A stretch of 64,000 bases of DNA from Flagellimonas aquimarina (GTDB lineage: Bacteria; Bacteroidota; Bacteroidia; Flavobacteriales; Flavobacteriaceae), in NCBI RefSeq assembly GCF_003149745.1, contig NZ_QGEG01000002.1, forward strand, positions 124,001 through 188,000, read 5' to 3'. Shown here piece after piece: positions 16,908 to 26,400 of this stretch (its first letter is position 1; each line of letters starts with the position of its first letter). Made by a program: the position numbers and the translations under genes. Under the pieces are notes generated by a model. That model was given only the letters and a program-made list of their open reading frames with translations. It was not told where the DNA came from and searched no databases.

Positions 16908-18682
16908 ATGCTGTCCTTTTTGCTGAGTGAAATAAATATCAAGAGATACATGATAAAGCTCAGTATCAGAACTGCCAATACATTTGTGGCCAGATTATTG
17001 AAGGCGCCACCTATTAGAACACCTTTGTCAATTAAACTCTCATCATAGAGTCCTAGTTGGTTCAAAGCGCCTGAAGCTTCACATTTACAATCATTTTTAT
17101 GGTAACCGTCCGGGTTGAATTCAGGAATTAAAACGCTTTCGGTTTCAATTGCACTGTTTTCAAAATAAGTATCCTGTAATCTTGCGAATCCTTCGGTGCC
17201 CCATCTGCCTAAAGTGAAAAAGCTTAAGATTTCAATAAAACGGGTGTCTAGTTTTGTCATTACACCTGCCAACATTATTTGGGGCATGAGCGTAATGGGG
17301 ACTACGGTCATAACTTTTTCTGTGTTGCTAAAGTAAGATGACAGAAAAAGACCTATTAAAGTAGCAGAACAAGAAATCATAAATAGAAAACCAACACTTT
17401 CCCAAAATGGTCTTAGGTAGGTTTCTGGAAATTCGGTTATTGCATTGATCTTAAAATTGAAATAGATGATGGCTACAAATACTACAACCTGTATTAAGGC
17501 AATTAGTGAAAGAATAAGCAGTTTTGAGACAATGTATGTGTTTATGTTTAGGTTATACATGCGTTCTCTTTTGTAAATGGGCAATTCGCTTACGATTTCT
17601 TTTGCTGAGTTACTAACTCCAAACCAAATAGCAGAAATGGCGGTTAAAAAGATCACACCTATTCTAAATTCGCTAAAAACCAGACTGACAAGTCCTCCAA
17701 TGATTATTGGTTGCAGCAATAACAATAATAGATTACTGTGGTCATTGAGCTTAATGTTCAAGTACCTCTTTGCAAGCCAATAAAGTTGTTGAAAGCTAGA
17801 ATCTGGCCTGCGTTTATTCAGTTTTGGGTTTAAGTTCAAAGAATGAGAATCCTCTTTTGGTGGATGGTAGTTTTTTTTAACCTTCTCCAGATCGCTCATT
17901 TTACTGTAAACTTCAATGATGCTGTCAACATTAAAATGTTCCGTTATTTTATTGGGAAGTCCCTTATAAACCAAATGACCCTTTACTCCAAGAAATACAA
18001 CTTCATCCACATAGTTAAGATCTTCAGGTTTATGGGTAACCATTATAATGGTGGTGCCTTCTTGAGCTAAATCCCTTAAACTTTTTAGAAAACTGTCAAT
18101 TGTTTCAGGATCTAAAGGCGAAGTTGGTTCATCTAAAAATAGAATAGAAGGTTCGGTTAGCAGTTCAACTGCAATTGAAATTCTTTTTCTTTGACCACCG
18201 GACAACTCTTTTACTTTTTTGTCCTTGATGTCTTTTTGTCCTTGTTGATTGCCTTGGTCATGTTGATTTAGTTTTAAGCTTTTTAAAACTTTGTTGATGC
18301 GTATATCGATTTCTTCTTTTGGTGTACCATCCGGCAATCGCAGTTTTGCTGCATAAAAAAGTGTTTTGTAAACACTCAGTTCTCTATGAATGATATCATC
18401 TTGTGGAACGTAGCCAATACTTTTTTTGACCAGATCATAATTATCGATCAGTGAAAGCCCGTTTATATAAACTTCACCCGAGGTGGCAGGGTTATCGCCA
18501 TTTAAACATTTGAGCAATGTAGATTTTCCGCAGCCGGAAGGTCCCATGAGGGCAACAAAACTTTTATTCTTTATTTCTAGGGACAGCGGTTGAAGCCCAA
18601 TTTTGTTTTTAGGATACTTCTTTGTTATACCAATTGCCTGAATGGATAAATCTTTTTCTTTCATATTGGTATTAATTGGCAA
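16904..18682 (-). CDS. ABC transporter half-molecule, ABCG type (ATPase then permease)
   Basis: 592 residues. Residues about 12-245 are the ATPase: GPSGCGKST Walker A, LSGGQRKRISIAVELL signature and LFLDEPTSPLD Walker B with the following VTHK switch. Residues about 320-590 are an ABC2-type membrane domain with six hydrophobic segments and a loop before the last helix holding Cys-x-Cys (NDCKCEAS). ATPase-first fusion is the ABCG/White arrangement, so it should work as a homodimer exporting a lipid or hydrophobic molecule. The first ATG overlaps the M48 gene by 11 bases; a Met at codon 7 (18664) is an alternative start. Confidence 0.88.
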   Translation of the reverse strand: MPINTNMKEKDLSIQAIGITKKYPKNKIGLQPLSLEIKNKSFVALMGPSGCGKSTLLKCLNGDNPATSGEVYINGLSLIDNYDLVKKSIGYVPQDDIIHRELSVYKTLFYAAKLRLPDGTPKEEIDIRINKVLKSLKLNQHDQGNQQGQKDIKDKKVKELSGGQRKRISIAVELLTEPSILFLDEPTSPLDPETIDSFLKSLRDLAQEGTTIIMVTHKPEDLNYVDEVVFLGVKGHLVYKGLPNKITEHFNVDSIIEVYSKMSDLEKVKKNYHPPKEDSHSLNLNPKLNKRRPDSSFQQLYWLAKRYLNIKLNDHSNLLLLLLQPIIIGGLVSLVFSEFRIGVIFLTAISAIWFGVSNSAKEIVSELPIYKRERMYNLNINTYIVSKLLILSLIALIQVVVFVAIIYFNFKINAITEFPETYLRPFWESVGFLFMISCSATLIGLFLSSYFSNTEKVMTVVPITLMPQIMLAGVMTKLDTRFIEILSFFTLGRWGTEGFARLQDTYFENSAIETESVLIPEFNPDGYHKNDCKCEASGALNQLGLYDESLIDKGVLIGGAFNNLATNVLAVLILSFIMYLLIFISLSKKDSI

Positions 18683-19490
18683 TGTACTTTTCCAAACATT
18701 TCCTTCTATCGCTTGAAAAGGGATGGGTAGAATTAAGCTTTATAAGGATTGACCTTTTTTCATTTTTTTCCAGTTTTTTAAAAAAATCTGCAAAATTGTT
18801 TACATCGTATCCACTTTTTTTTGCAAGTTCAAAGCCATACTCGTCTGCCTCGTACTCATTTATTTGATCAAAAGGCGCAGAAAATTTACTGTTTAGGTCA
18901 ATGGCAATCTTGGCAAACTCTTCCGCACCTGTGGCGCCAAAAAAAGTGGATGTCGCCATTATTTTTTTTACTTTTCTTTCTAAGTGAAGCTTTTCATGAT
19001 GACCAACTTCGTGACCTAAAATAAAAGCAAGCTCATCCATGGAATCTATGTAAGACAATAAACCAGTTGTGAGGTATATATGACCTCCTATCATGGTAAA
19101 GGCATTGATGTCTTTAGATGCTATAATATGCAACTTGAATTGTGTGGAGCTTTTGGCGTTTTTTTTAATGTTTTCAAAAGTCTGAAGAACATTTGTTTTG
19201 TTTTGGAACTCGTTGAGCAACTTATTTTTTTTAATAACCTGTTTGTAATTCGCTTTACCAATCTGCTGCTTCTGCAGTTTGGTAAGCGTGAACATGTTAT
19301 CCAGAGATTTGTTCTCCAATTGTTTTATGTAAAAGGAAGGACCATCAAGTAAATGCCCGCAGTTTACAATGTTATTGTCTGAATTTGATTGAGCCTGGCC
19401 ATGAGAAGCTTTTTCCGTCTGGGAATTTGATTTGGTCATGCCAAGTGTTGCAATGACAAGGCCCCAGAATATATTTTTAAGAATTTTCAC
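18672..19490 (-). CDS. Secreted M48-family metalloprotease
   Basis: The HEVGHHEKLH motif (HExxH zinc site) is followed by a distal QINEYEADEYG segment that supplies the third ligand, as in BepA/LoiP-type periplasmic M48 proteases. I chose the GTG at 19490, giving 272 residues and a clean signal peptide, MKILKNIFWGLVIATLGM. A longer frame begins at ATG 19556, but the promoter element TAGGTTTG lies at 19552-19545, inside that extension, so it cannot be used from this promoter. BepA-type enzymes degrade or help assemble outer-membrane proteins. It is the first gene of the ten-gene operon. It overlaps the ABC transporter start. Confidence 0.83.
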   Translation of the reverse strand: MKILKNIFWGLVIATLGMTKSNSQTEKASHGQAQSNSDNNIVNCGHLLDGPSFYIKQLENKSLDNMFTLTKLQKQQIGKANYKQVIKKNKLLNEFQNKTNVLQTFENIKKNAKSSTQFKLHIIASKDINAFTMIGGHIYLTTGLLSYIDSMDELAFILGHEVGHHEKLHLERKVKKIMATSTFFGATGAEEFAKIAIDLNSKFSAPFDQINEYEADEYGFELAKKSGYDVNNFADFFKKLEKNEKRSILIKLNSTHPFSSDRRKCLEKYIAN

Positions 19491-19544
19491 AGGTAGTGTT
19501 GGTTTGGTTTGACAAGATTTTTTAGGTTGAATGATCTTGCTAAA

Positions 19545-19589
19545 CAAACCTAGCACCCATAGTTAAGTTACCCTTACGGGAACCCGTAA
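19545..19589 (-). promoter_or_regulatory. Regulon promoter 3: perfect dyad box plus TAGGTTTG, upstream of the M48/ABC/CsgG-like operon
   Basis: On the minus strand, TAGGTTTG occupies 19552-19545. The box at 19589-19574 reads TTACGG-GTTC-CCGTAA and is a perfect 16-bp palindrome (TTACGGG-AA-CCCGTAA on the plus strand). The spacer is exactly 21 bases. The predicted transcript start is near 19539. Confidence 0.78.
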
Positions 19590-19654
19590 TCAAGAAAGGA
19601 AAAATTTTAAATTCGACCAAGGGTCAAAAAAGCCGTTTATTGGGGTTCAAGGTG

Positions 19655-20323
19655 TCAGATTAATCCTAGGTCTTTGGCATTGGCTACCAATTGGATAGTA
19701 TTCTTGGCTCGGAGTTCGTCCTTTAATCTGTTTAATCTTTTCTCAATTGAACTTAGACTACTGGGAGAAATACCGTTTTGATCAAAATACCTCGCTATTT
19801 CATCCTGTGTGAGACCGTTGGACAAGTGAGATAGTAGTCTTACATCATAATCCTCTACCTCAAAGATTCCTCTTTGCCTTATTGCTCCGGATAGTTGTGG
19901 TGAAAGATATGTACCTCCTGTTTGCACAGATTCAACAGCTTTTAACAGGTTTTTTAATCCACTTCTTCCTTTAACCACATAACCTGAAATGTCTTGGCTT
20001 TGAAACAGTTTTTTTACCGCTGCCGGCTTTTCTTCAACAGAACAAACAATGATAGGGGTTTTATGGCCTAATGCCCGGATTTTTTTTATCAATTGCTTTC
20101 CATTTGCAATCTTGTCCTCTCTATGATCCTCATTAAATGACAAGTCTGTAATGAGAAGGTCAAACGCCTCTTGTTCTTTTACCGATCGCATAAATTTAAG
20201 ATAGGCATCACCACAATATTGTGATAGCACAACTTCGCCCACACCCAGTTCTTGCTTTAGCATAACAGCTATGCCATAGCCTATGCTATCCAAGTCTTCT
20301 ACAACTAAAACTTTTTTGAACAT
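19655..20323 (-). CDS. Response regulator with atypical LuxR/NarL-type DNA-binding domain
   Basis: 222 residues. The receiver domain (1-130) has the acidic pair near Asp10, phospho-acceptor Asp60 in LLITDLSF, VCSVEE and VVKGRSG. The C-terminal domain (about 155-222) is LuxR-like (LSNGLTQDEIARYF, then KRLNRLKDELRAKNTIQLV) but has about four extra residues (DQNG) between the two helices of the HTH. The start codon overlaps the kinase stop by one base, so the pair is cotranscribed. It lies immediately upstream of the promoter 3 operon, and four dyads in the region make it the likely controller of this regulon. Confidence 0.87.
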   Translation of the reverse strand: MFKKVLVVEDLDSIGYGIAVMLKQELGVGEVVLSQYCGDAYLKFMRSVKEQEAFDLLITDLSFNEDHREDKIANGKQLIKKIRALGHKTPIIVCSVEEKPAAVKKLFQSQDISGYVVKGRSGLKNLLKAVESVQTGGTYLSPQLSGAIRQRGIFEVEDYDVRLLSHLSNGLTQDEIARYFDQNGISPSSLSSIEKRLNRLKDELRAKNTIQLVANAKDLGLI

Positions 20324-22191
20324 TAAACTCCAGATTGGTTAGGAATGGAAATCTCGATTGAGGCGCCTATTCCCTGTTTTGGAGTAAAAGTAAAAGTACC
20401 ACCACAACTTCGAATACGGGAAACCGCATTTTGTAATCCAAGACCGTACTTTATATCTGTAGGAAAACCAATACCATTGTCCTTATAGTCCAATCGTATG
20501 TTTTTTTTGAAGTATGAAAATTGCAATCCTACCAAATTGGCTTGACTGTGTTTTTTCATATTGACCAAAAGCTCCTTTAATGCCCTGTGCAAGGCCACAC
20601 ATTTTTGTTCGCTAAGAGTTGCCCATTGGATATCTTCCAGGCCTTTGGTTACTATTGTTATGCTATCGCTTTGAAAAGTCAATATAAGACTCTTTAGTTC
20701 GTCTAGAAAATGCTCATGAATGTTTACAGGACTGTTTTCATGAGATATTTCACGTGTTCTTGCATAAATATTTTCCAAATGATCAAGAAACTCGGTGTTT
20801 TTTATTCGCTCTTTGTTTTCAACCCTTGCCATTAAACTAAAAATATCGTTCGCCAAACCGTCATGGAGCCTTTGACTGATATGCTTTTCAGTGTTATAGA
20901 TTTCCTTTAGTTTCTCCTTTTTATGACGCTGTTTCAGTAGAAAAAATAAGAAGGTTCCTCCCATAAGTAAAACGGCACTAAACGAAAGAAAAAGTATTTT
21001 TTGGGTTTCTTGTTGGGCCAACTGGGCTTCTTGTTTGGCACTTTCAGCTTCTAGGGCCAATAACCGGGCCTTTTCTTCTTTATCCTGATATTTAAGGTGT
21101 GCAAATTGGTTTTTAACCTTCAATTCTTCTTTATATAGGCTGTCCTGTAGAAAGATATACCTGTTTTTATATGCTATGTTATCTGGCTTTAGCCGGAATA
21201 AAATCTGCAACGCTTCAATTTCGGCTCTGGGGACTTTTAATTCTTTTGATAGACCTATTAATGTATCTGCATACTTTTTTGAGATGTCTGGATTGGAGTG
21301 CTCATAGAACTCTGAAAAACCAATAAAACTTGAAAGTAACCCTCTTTTATCGCCAATATTTTTCCTTATTTTCAAAGCAATAAAATAGTCATGTAAAATA
21401 TTATCATTGGTAAGTTTCCATTTTGCCTCGGCCTTGTTATGAATCAGCCTTGCGTATTCTTCTTCACTAAAGTCTTCTGGAATCGTTTCAATTGCATTGC
21501 CCAAGAGCTCTATGGCTTTTGTATAGTTGGCGTTTTTTGAATGGAGTATGGCCAAATTATTTATATATATGATTTTGTCAACAAGATTTTTTTCAGCATT
21601 TATTGCCTTTTCATAATTGTTCTTTGCGTTTTCAAAATCATTTAAACTAGTATAGTTGTTGCCCAATTCGTTCCAGCACCAGGTTATGAACTTTTTATCC
21701 TTTTGCTTATTAAAAAACTGTAGCGCTTCAGTTATGGACTCCTTAGATCCATAAAAATCATTTTGGCGATATTGTAATTGGCCCATATTTAATAGTTTCC
21801 TCCCGACCTGAGTGCTATCAGACAATTCGAGAAAGCTGTTTTTTGCTCTTTGATAGTAATAAAATGCGCTATCAAATTGCTGAGCTTCTCTAAAATCGTA
21901 GCCTACATATGATTCTCCTTTGGCACGATACTCCAGGGCATTGGTTTCTGTTGCCAATGTCATCAATAGTTTGTCATATTTAAGGACAGAATCATGATTG
22001 CCTTTTTCTTCAAAGAATTTTGACTTAAGAAGGATTTCCTCAAAAACAATGGTATCTGCCGGTTTTAATTGGAAGCTATCTAAAGGATAACTCTGTGAAA
22101 GAGGGGTGGAGACGGTATGTGATTTTTCTTGCTGACATGAGAACAAAAAGCTGCCAAATGATATTATCAGTAAAAATTTGTACGTGCTCAT
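20323..22191 (-). CDS. TPR sensor histidine kinase (HisKA_3/NarX-like)
   Basis: 622 residues. The N-terminal signal has FLFSC (Cys19), then a periplasmic region of TPR-type helical repeats (about 50-350), a coiled coil (about 360-398) and one transmembrane helix (about 399-418). The kinase core has the phospho-acceptor His443 in RLHDGLANDIF, an N box with Asn544 (ELLVNMKKH), DNGIGF at 571-576 and GLGLQNAVSRI. This is the common Bacteroidota layout for kinases paired with LuxR-type regulators; the TPR part should sense an envelope signal or partner protein. The promoter region (22192-22340) carries no copy of the TTACGG box. Confidence 0.9.
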   Translation of the reverse strand: MSTYKFLLIISFGSFLFSCQQEKSHTVSTPLSQSYPLDSFQLKPADTIVFEEILLKSKFFEEKGNHDSVLKYDKLLMTLATETNALEYRAKGESYVGYDFREAQQFDSAFYYYQRAKNSFLELSDSTQVGRKLLNMGQLQYRQNDFYGSKESITEALQFFNKQKDKKFITWCWNELGNNYTSLNDFENAKNNYEKAINAEKNLVDKIIYINNLAILHSKNANYTKAIELLGNAIETIPEDFSEEEYARLIHNKAEAKWKLTNDNILHDYFIALKIRKNIGDKRGLLSSFIGFSEFYEHSNPDISKKYADTLIGLSKELKVPRAEIEALQILFRLKPDNIAYKNRYIFLQDSLYKEELKVKNQFAHLKYQDKEEKARLLALEAESAKQEAQLAQQETQKILFLSFSAVLLMGGTFLFFLLKQRHKKEKLKEIYNTEKHISQRLHDGLANDIFSLMARVENKERIKNTEFLDHLENIYARTREISHENSPVNIHEHFLDELKSLILTFQSDSITIVTKGLEDIQWATLSEQKCVALHRALKELLVNMKKHSQANLVGLQFSYFKKNIRLDYKDNGIGFPTDIKYGLGLQNAVSRIRSCGGTFTFTPKQGIGASIEISIPNQSGV

Positions 22192-22340
22192 GAATTTTAT
22201 AATTGAAAAAACTAAAAATTACCTAGAGGGGTTCCTTTTAACCAACCTAATTTAACCCAGATTTTCTAGGCAAAGTAAGCTAATGATTTTGTTGCCAACT
22301 GGTAATAGTTTTTAATTATAGTATCAATTAACCCTTTTTT

Positions 22341-22377
22341 TGTTAAAAAACAATGGGTGTCTTTTACAAAACACCCA
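22341..22377 (-). terminator. Terminator of the 48-residue lipoprotein gene
   Basis: A 7-bp stem, TGGGTGT (22354-22360) with ACACCCA (22371-22377), and a 10-base loop. On the minus strand it is followed by TTGTTTTTT. It lies just after the small lipoprotein stop at 22386 and supports that gene being a separate transcription unit. Confidence 0.65.
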
Positions 22378-22385
22378 GAGTTGAT

Positions 22386-22532
22386 TTAATCCTTTCCATC
22401 TTTAGGACTGGATGTAGAGCCTTCGCCAGATGCAATTGTAGCTAGTGCTTCTTGATCTGCAACATCTTCTTTAGTGCAAGAAATGGAACAAAGTGACATA
22501 GCGAAAATAAGTGTTAAAATAAAAGTTCTCAT
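22386..22532 (-). CDS. 48-residue small lipoprotein
   Basis: Start ATG at 22532, stop at 22386. The first 18 residues are a hydrophobic signal ending SLCSISC, with Cys19 as the lipid site. The mature part is only about 30 residues, acidic then Gly/Ser/Lys-rich (ASGEGSTSSPKDGKD), with no domain. A terminator follows directly and a 21-bp palindrome lies 56 bases upstream, so it looks like a real, independently controlled gene. Similar lipoprotein stubs next to sensor kinases may act as signals or inhibitors; that is speculation here. Confidence 0.6.
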   Translation of the reverse strand: MRTFILTLIFAMSLCSISCTKEDVADQEALATIASGEGSTSSPKDGKD

Positions 22533-22587
22533 AATAAATTGTTTTAGAATTATAAGAGCTAATTACACTGTATTTCAGTGACTTACA

Positions 22588-22608
22588 TTGACATGTCGGA
22601 CATGTCAA
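22588..22608. promoter_or_regulatory. 21-bp perfect palindromic operator
   Basis: Arms TTGACATGTC (22588-22597) and GACATGTCAA (22599-22608) around a single G. Each arm holds the 6-mer ACATGT, itself palindromic, giving two stacked half-operators. It lies between the divergent small lipoprotein (start 22532) and the 22666 gene, so it may control either. Its sequence is unrelated to the TTACGG box. Confidence 0.65.
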
Positions 22609-22665
22609 GACACATAAACGTCAACAGAAAGAAAATGGGCAACCATTTTTTTTTACATTTAGGGC

Positions 22666-23436
22666 ATGGGGTTCAATAGACTAACAGAGGCACACCTGCC
22701 TAGTTTTATTTATTTGATAGATGCTATCAAGGAAGAGGAATACGACGTTGACTTTAAGGAAATTGCAGATAGAGAGAGCAAAACTCATGAAATGGTAGTG
22801 CCCAGATCTATAGATAGAGCTTTTGAACTCAGGGAAAAGTTGATTAGCGGATGGGGTGGAAAAAAACCAGGTCGTCCACAAAAAAAAACCTTGGATGTGC
22901 TCACCGCCTTTATAGAAGGTAATTCAAGGCTTTCTTTTTTAGAGTATACCATTGAATACAAAAATGAAATAGAAGCATATTACGCACATAACAAGCCTGA
23001 GCAAAAATGGATTGATTTAATTTTTGGCAAAAAAATGAATAGTGCGCTACAAAGAATTTCTGAAATGGAGGAGAAAAGTGATGATATTTCCGATATTTTG
23101 GAGAGCTATAGTTTGGAAGAGCTTAAGAAAAGTTTGGGGCCAAAGGCCAAAGAGCAACTAATGCTACTTTTAGAAGAGTGGAAAAGTGATGAACTGGAAC
23201 CTTTTTTTAAGAGCTTGCTAGAAAGGCGTTTGGAAAAACTAGAAGATAAAATCGTAACATCAAAAAAAAAGTACCGCCGTTTTGGACTGCTAAGCCTTTT
23301 ATTCTTGCCACAAGATGATAAACTGCTTTTTGAAGAAAACATGTTTTCGGCAATCAAAGATTATCAAGATGATATTATAGATGACACGGGCGTTGATGAA
23401 TCATTGCTTGAAATTCTCTCTGAATTCAGTAATTAA
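22666..23436 (+). CDS. Protein of unknown function, helical, with possible DNA-binding-like N-terminus
   Basis: 256 residues, no signal peptide, almost entirely alpha-helical and charged. The N-terminal 90 residues (DRAFELREKLISGWGG, KKPGRPQKKTLDVLTAFI, RLSFLEYTIEY) recall a module seen at the N-terminus of many Bacteroidota regulators and NTPase-associated proteins, in which a WGGKxPxxxTLxxLxxFxG pattern precedes an effector. The remainder has a coiled-coil-like Glu/Lys-rich segment (about 130-200) and an acidic C-terminus. It ends 26 bases from the convergent NACHT-GDPD gene. Function unknown; a partner or regulator of that NTPase is one possibility. Confidence 0.6.
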   Translation: MGFNRLTEAHLPSFIYLIDAIKEEEYDVDFKEIADRESKTHEMVVPRSIDRAFELREKLISGWGGKKPGRPQKKTLDVLTAFIEGNSRLSFLEYTIEYKNEIEAYYAHNKPEQKWIDLIFGKKMNSALQRISEMEEKSDDISDILESYSLEELKKSLGPKAKEQLMLLLEEWKSDELEPFFKSLLERRLEKLEDKIVTSKKKYRRFGLLSLLFLPQDDKLLFEENMFSAIKDYQDDIIDDTGVDESLLEILSEFSN

Positions 23437-23462
23437 GGGGTTTACTTGATTTTTCTTTTTAT

Positions 23463-26400
23463 TTATTGATTTAATAATTCCTGAAGTTCTTTTGGATTGT
23501 CCGTGATAATGCCATTGATATTTTTGGCTGTTAGTCTTTGCATTGAACTTCTTGAGTTTACATTCCAAGCATATATTGAGCTATATTTTTTCTGTAATTT
23601 CTTGTACCAAGAATCAAAAATCAATATGCTGTGGTATTCCACCCCCACAATATCTACGTTTGGTAGTTTTTTAATGGAAGAAGGTCCTAAAACGAAGACA
23701 CCTACCGTAAGTTCTGGAAAACGTTCCTTAAGTTCTTCACAAAAGGACCTGTTGAAGGAAAAAATGTACACTTGTTCTCCCATTTTTTTTTCAGTAATGT
23801 CACTGACCAATTTTTCTAGTAATTGGTTGTAGTTTTTACCTGTTTTAACCTCAATCAGTAGCTTTGTTTCATACTTTGAAATTAAGGTTAAGGCCTCATT
23901 AAGAGTGGGAACACCGGTATTTGCAGAAGTATCGTTCAAATTTAATTTTTGAATCTCTTCTAAAGTTAGATTGCTGACAGAACCTTTTCCATTTGTGGTC
24001 CTATTTACACTTTTGTCGTGCATGAGCACTAAATGCCCATCTTTGGACATCCTTATGTCGATTTCAACGATATCAACGCCTAATTGAAGCGAATTCTTTA
24101 TTGCTTCCATAGAATTTTCGGTAAATAGAGCTGCCCCTCCCCGATGTGCCACAATTTTGGGTGTTTTCAACATCTTAGTGGTATTTTCAAAAGTAATATT
24201 AAACTTCCCTGAATTGTTTTGCCATTCTTTATCATTTATAACGGCCTCCAAAACATCGCCATTTTTTACAGTAAATTTTAAGTGCGATTCATTTCTACCG
24301 TATTGAATTAAATCATTTTCTGGAAAGCTAACCCAATTTCCATTGTTTTTTCTAAACACAAGTGCTCCATGATTAAGTTTTTCCAAACTAGGTCTATTCC
24401 ATGTGTTGCCCAAACTCATTCCTAAAAAACCGGATTTTGTGCCGGCAGGGGAAACAAAGCCCACAAAAGATCCCAATTTCACCTTTCCATTGGCATTTAT
24501 CTGAATTGCCTTTTCAGTGTCATCTTTAATGCCGTTTACGACAAACACGTTTTTTAAGCCCTTGTCATGATGGATTAAATTACTGTTGATGTTTATATTG
24601 TATCCATGTTCATTTTGCCAATGCGATTCGTTTTGGAACCTACTAACTAATTTAAAACATATTGGTGCAGACAACACGATTACTATACCAATTGGAATTA
24701 GGTACATGGATTTCTTTGTTTTTTTTGGTACAGGAGAGTTTCTGTAGTAATCCCGAAGTGATGGGTGTATAAATTCATACCCAGAACCTACAGGCCTAAC
24801 AAAACCAATTTCAGACAGGTGGAGCAAAAATGAGCGAATGAATAATGGGAAACCTTTTTCAAGCGATAGTATAATCCTTAATAACCAATGATAGATGGCA
24901 TCCAAACCGCCAAACCAGGCAAATGCCAGAACCCCAAAGCCAAAGGCAGTTTTTAAAGCTTTGAACACTGCCGTGACCTCCATTTCTGTTAGGCCAACAT
25001 AACTTCCTAATAGAGCACCAGTGACCAAAGTGGAAATAAGAGCTGACTTAAGAGCATTGGTAAAAGATTTGGTTATTGGAGTTCGCTTTGTAATCTCAAG
25101 TTTTTCTGTTTGTTCAAGAATGACCCTATTGCCCTGTAAAAAACCAAAAAGCCCAAAAAAAAGATAGCCTAGAAAGAAACCCGCAAACCCTGCAAACAAG
25201 TATTTGTCCTGTAAATACAATTCTTGGTTAAGCCAAGCATTGATGGATGATACATCATTAGTGAAAAAATTAAAAATGTAAAAAATAGGGACAACGATAA
25301 TTCCCAATAAAAGACCACCTGCAAATCCCGAGATGAAGTAATTTTTAAGACTGCCAATTATTCGTTCAACAGGTCTTATGTCAAAATCTCTCCGTTCCCA
25401 ATTGCTTCGGATACCAAAAAATATGGAGAGCAATATCCCTACAATAATACCAACTAGAGCCTCAGTAGAGGAAAACATGCCGTTCATTAACATTTCGCCT
25501 CCGTATTTGGCGGACCTAGGTGTTGTAAAACCGTAATAAATCCCCAGCACAGATATTAAGGGGACAGTCCTTTTTACAATATTGGCTACCGGCGGAATGA
25601 GTTTGTGGTCTTTGATTTTAAAAATTGATTCTTCAATTTTATATGATGCATTAAAAAATAACTTAATAAGGTCAATGGATGTGGTGGTTATGCCCCCTAT
25701 AATGGCCGCGTCCCAAAAGTCAAAAGGTCCCGCTAGAAATAAACCCGCCGCTATGGACACCAATGTAGCTCCTAATAATCTAGAGACAAGATAATATGTA
25801 ATGACAGACCATCTAAAATCAAGATAAGAGGGCTGCAGCTCTTCAGGGAAGAACAGCCCAGAATTCAGCGCTATCTTCCTTAACCAAATTTTTAGCTTCT
25901 TTTTTTTGTGGTTAGATAGAAAACTAGAACCGTTTAGCATTTTTAACTCGTACCACCCCCATATCTGGTTAAAAAAATCCTCATGTGAGAGCTGCTCGGC
26001 TCCTAAATTATCTTTAATAAATTTAGACTCGATCCCTATGAGTAAATTTAGGAAAAGGGGATACCTACAAAGAAATTTAAACTTGGGATTGGAGCGAAAG
26101 ATTTCTAATTTTTGACTGTCTCCATTTTCTTTTAAAACATTTTCAACCTGTTTGGGTTTTAAAGTTTTTAGCTCGATCAAGTTATAAGGCAACTTCCAAA
26201 ACTTGTCTTTTGTGGTGTATTCACGGTTTAATTTTCCATATGTTTCCGTTTTCATTACTACTGCTAACGAAGTTTTGGCGGATAAGGCCATCAGTTTTTC
26301 AAACAACGGAATGATGTTTTCTTCTTTGACCCGGTCCAACCCATCATATATTGGAAAAATAAGACCTCTTTTCAGTCCCGCTTCAAGCCTTTCTCCATCT

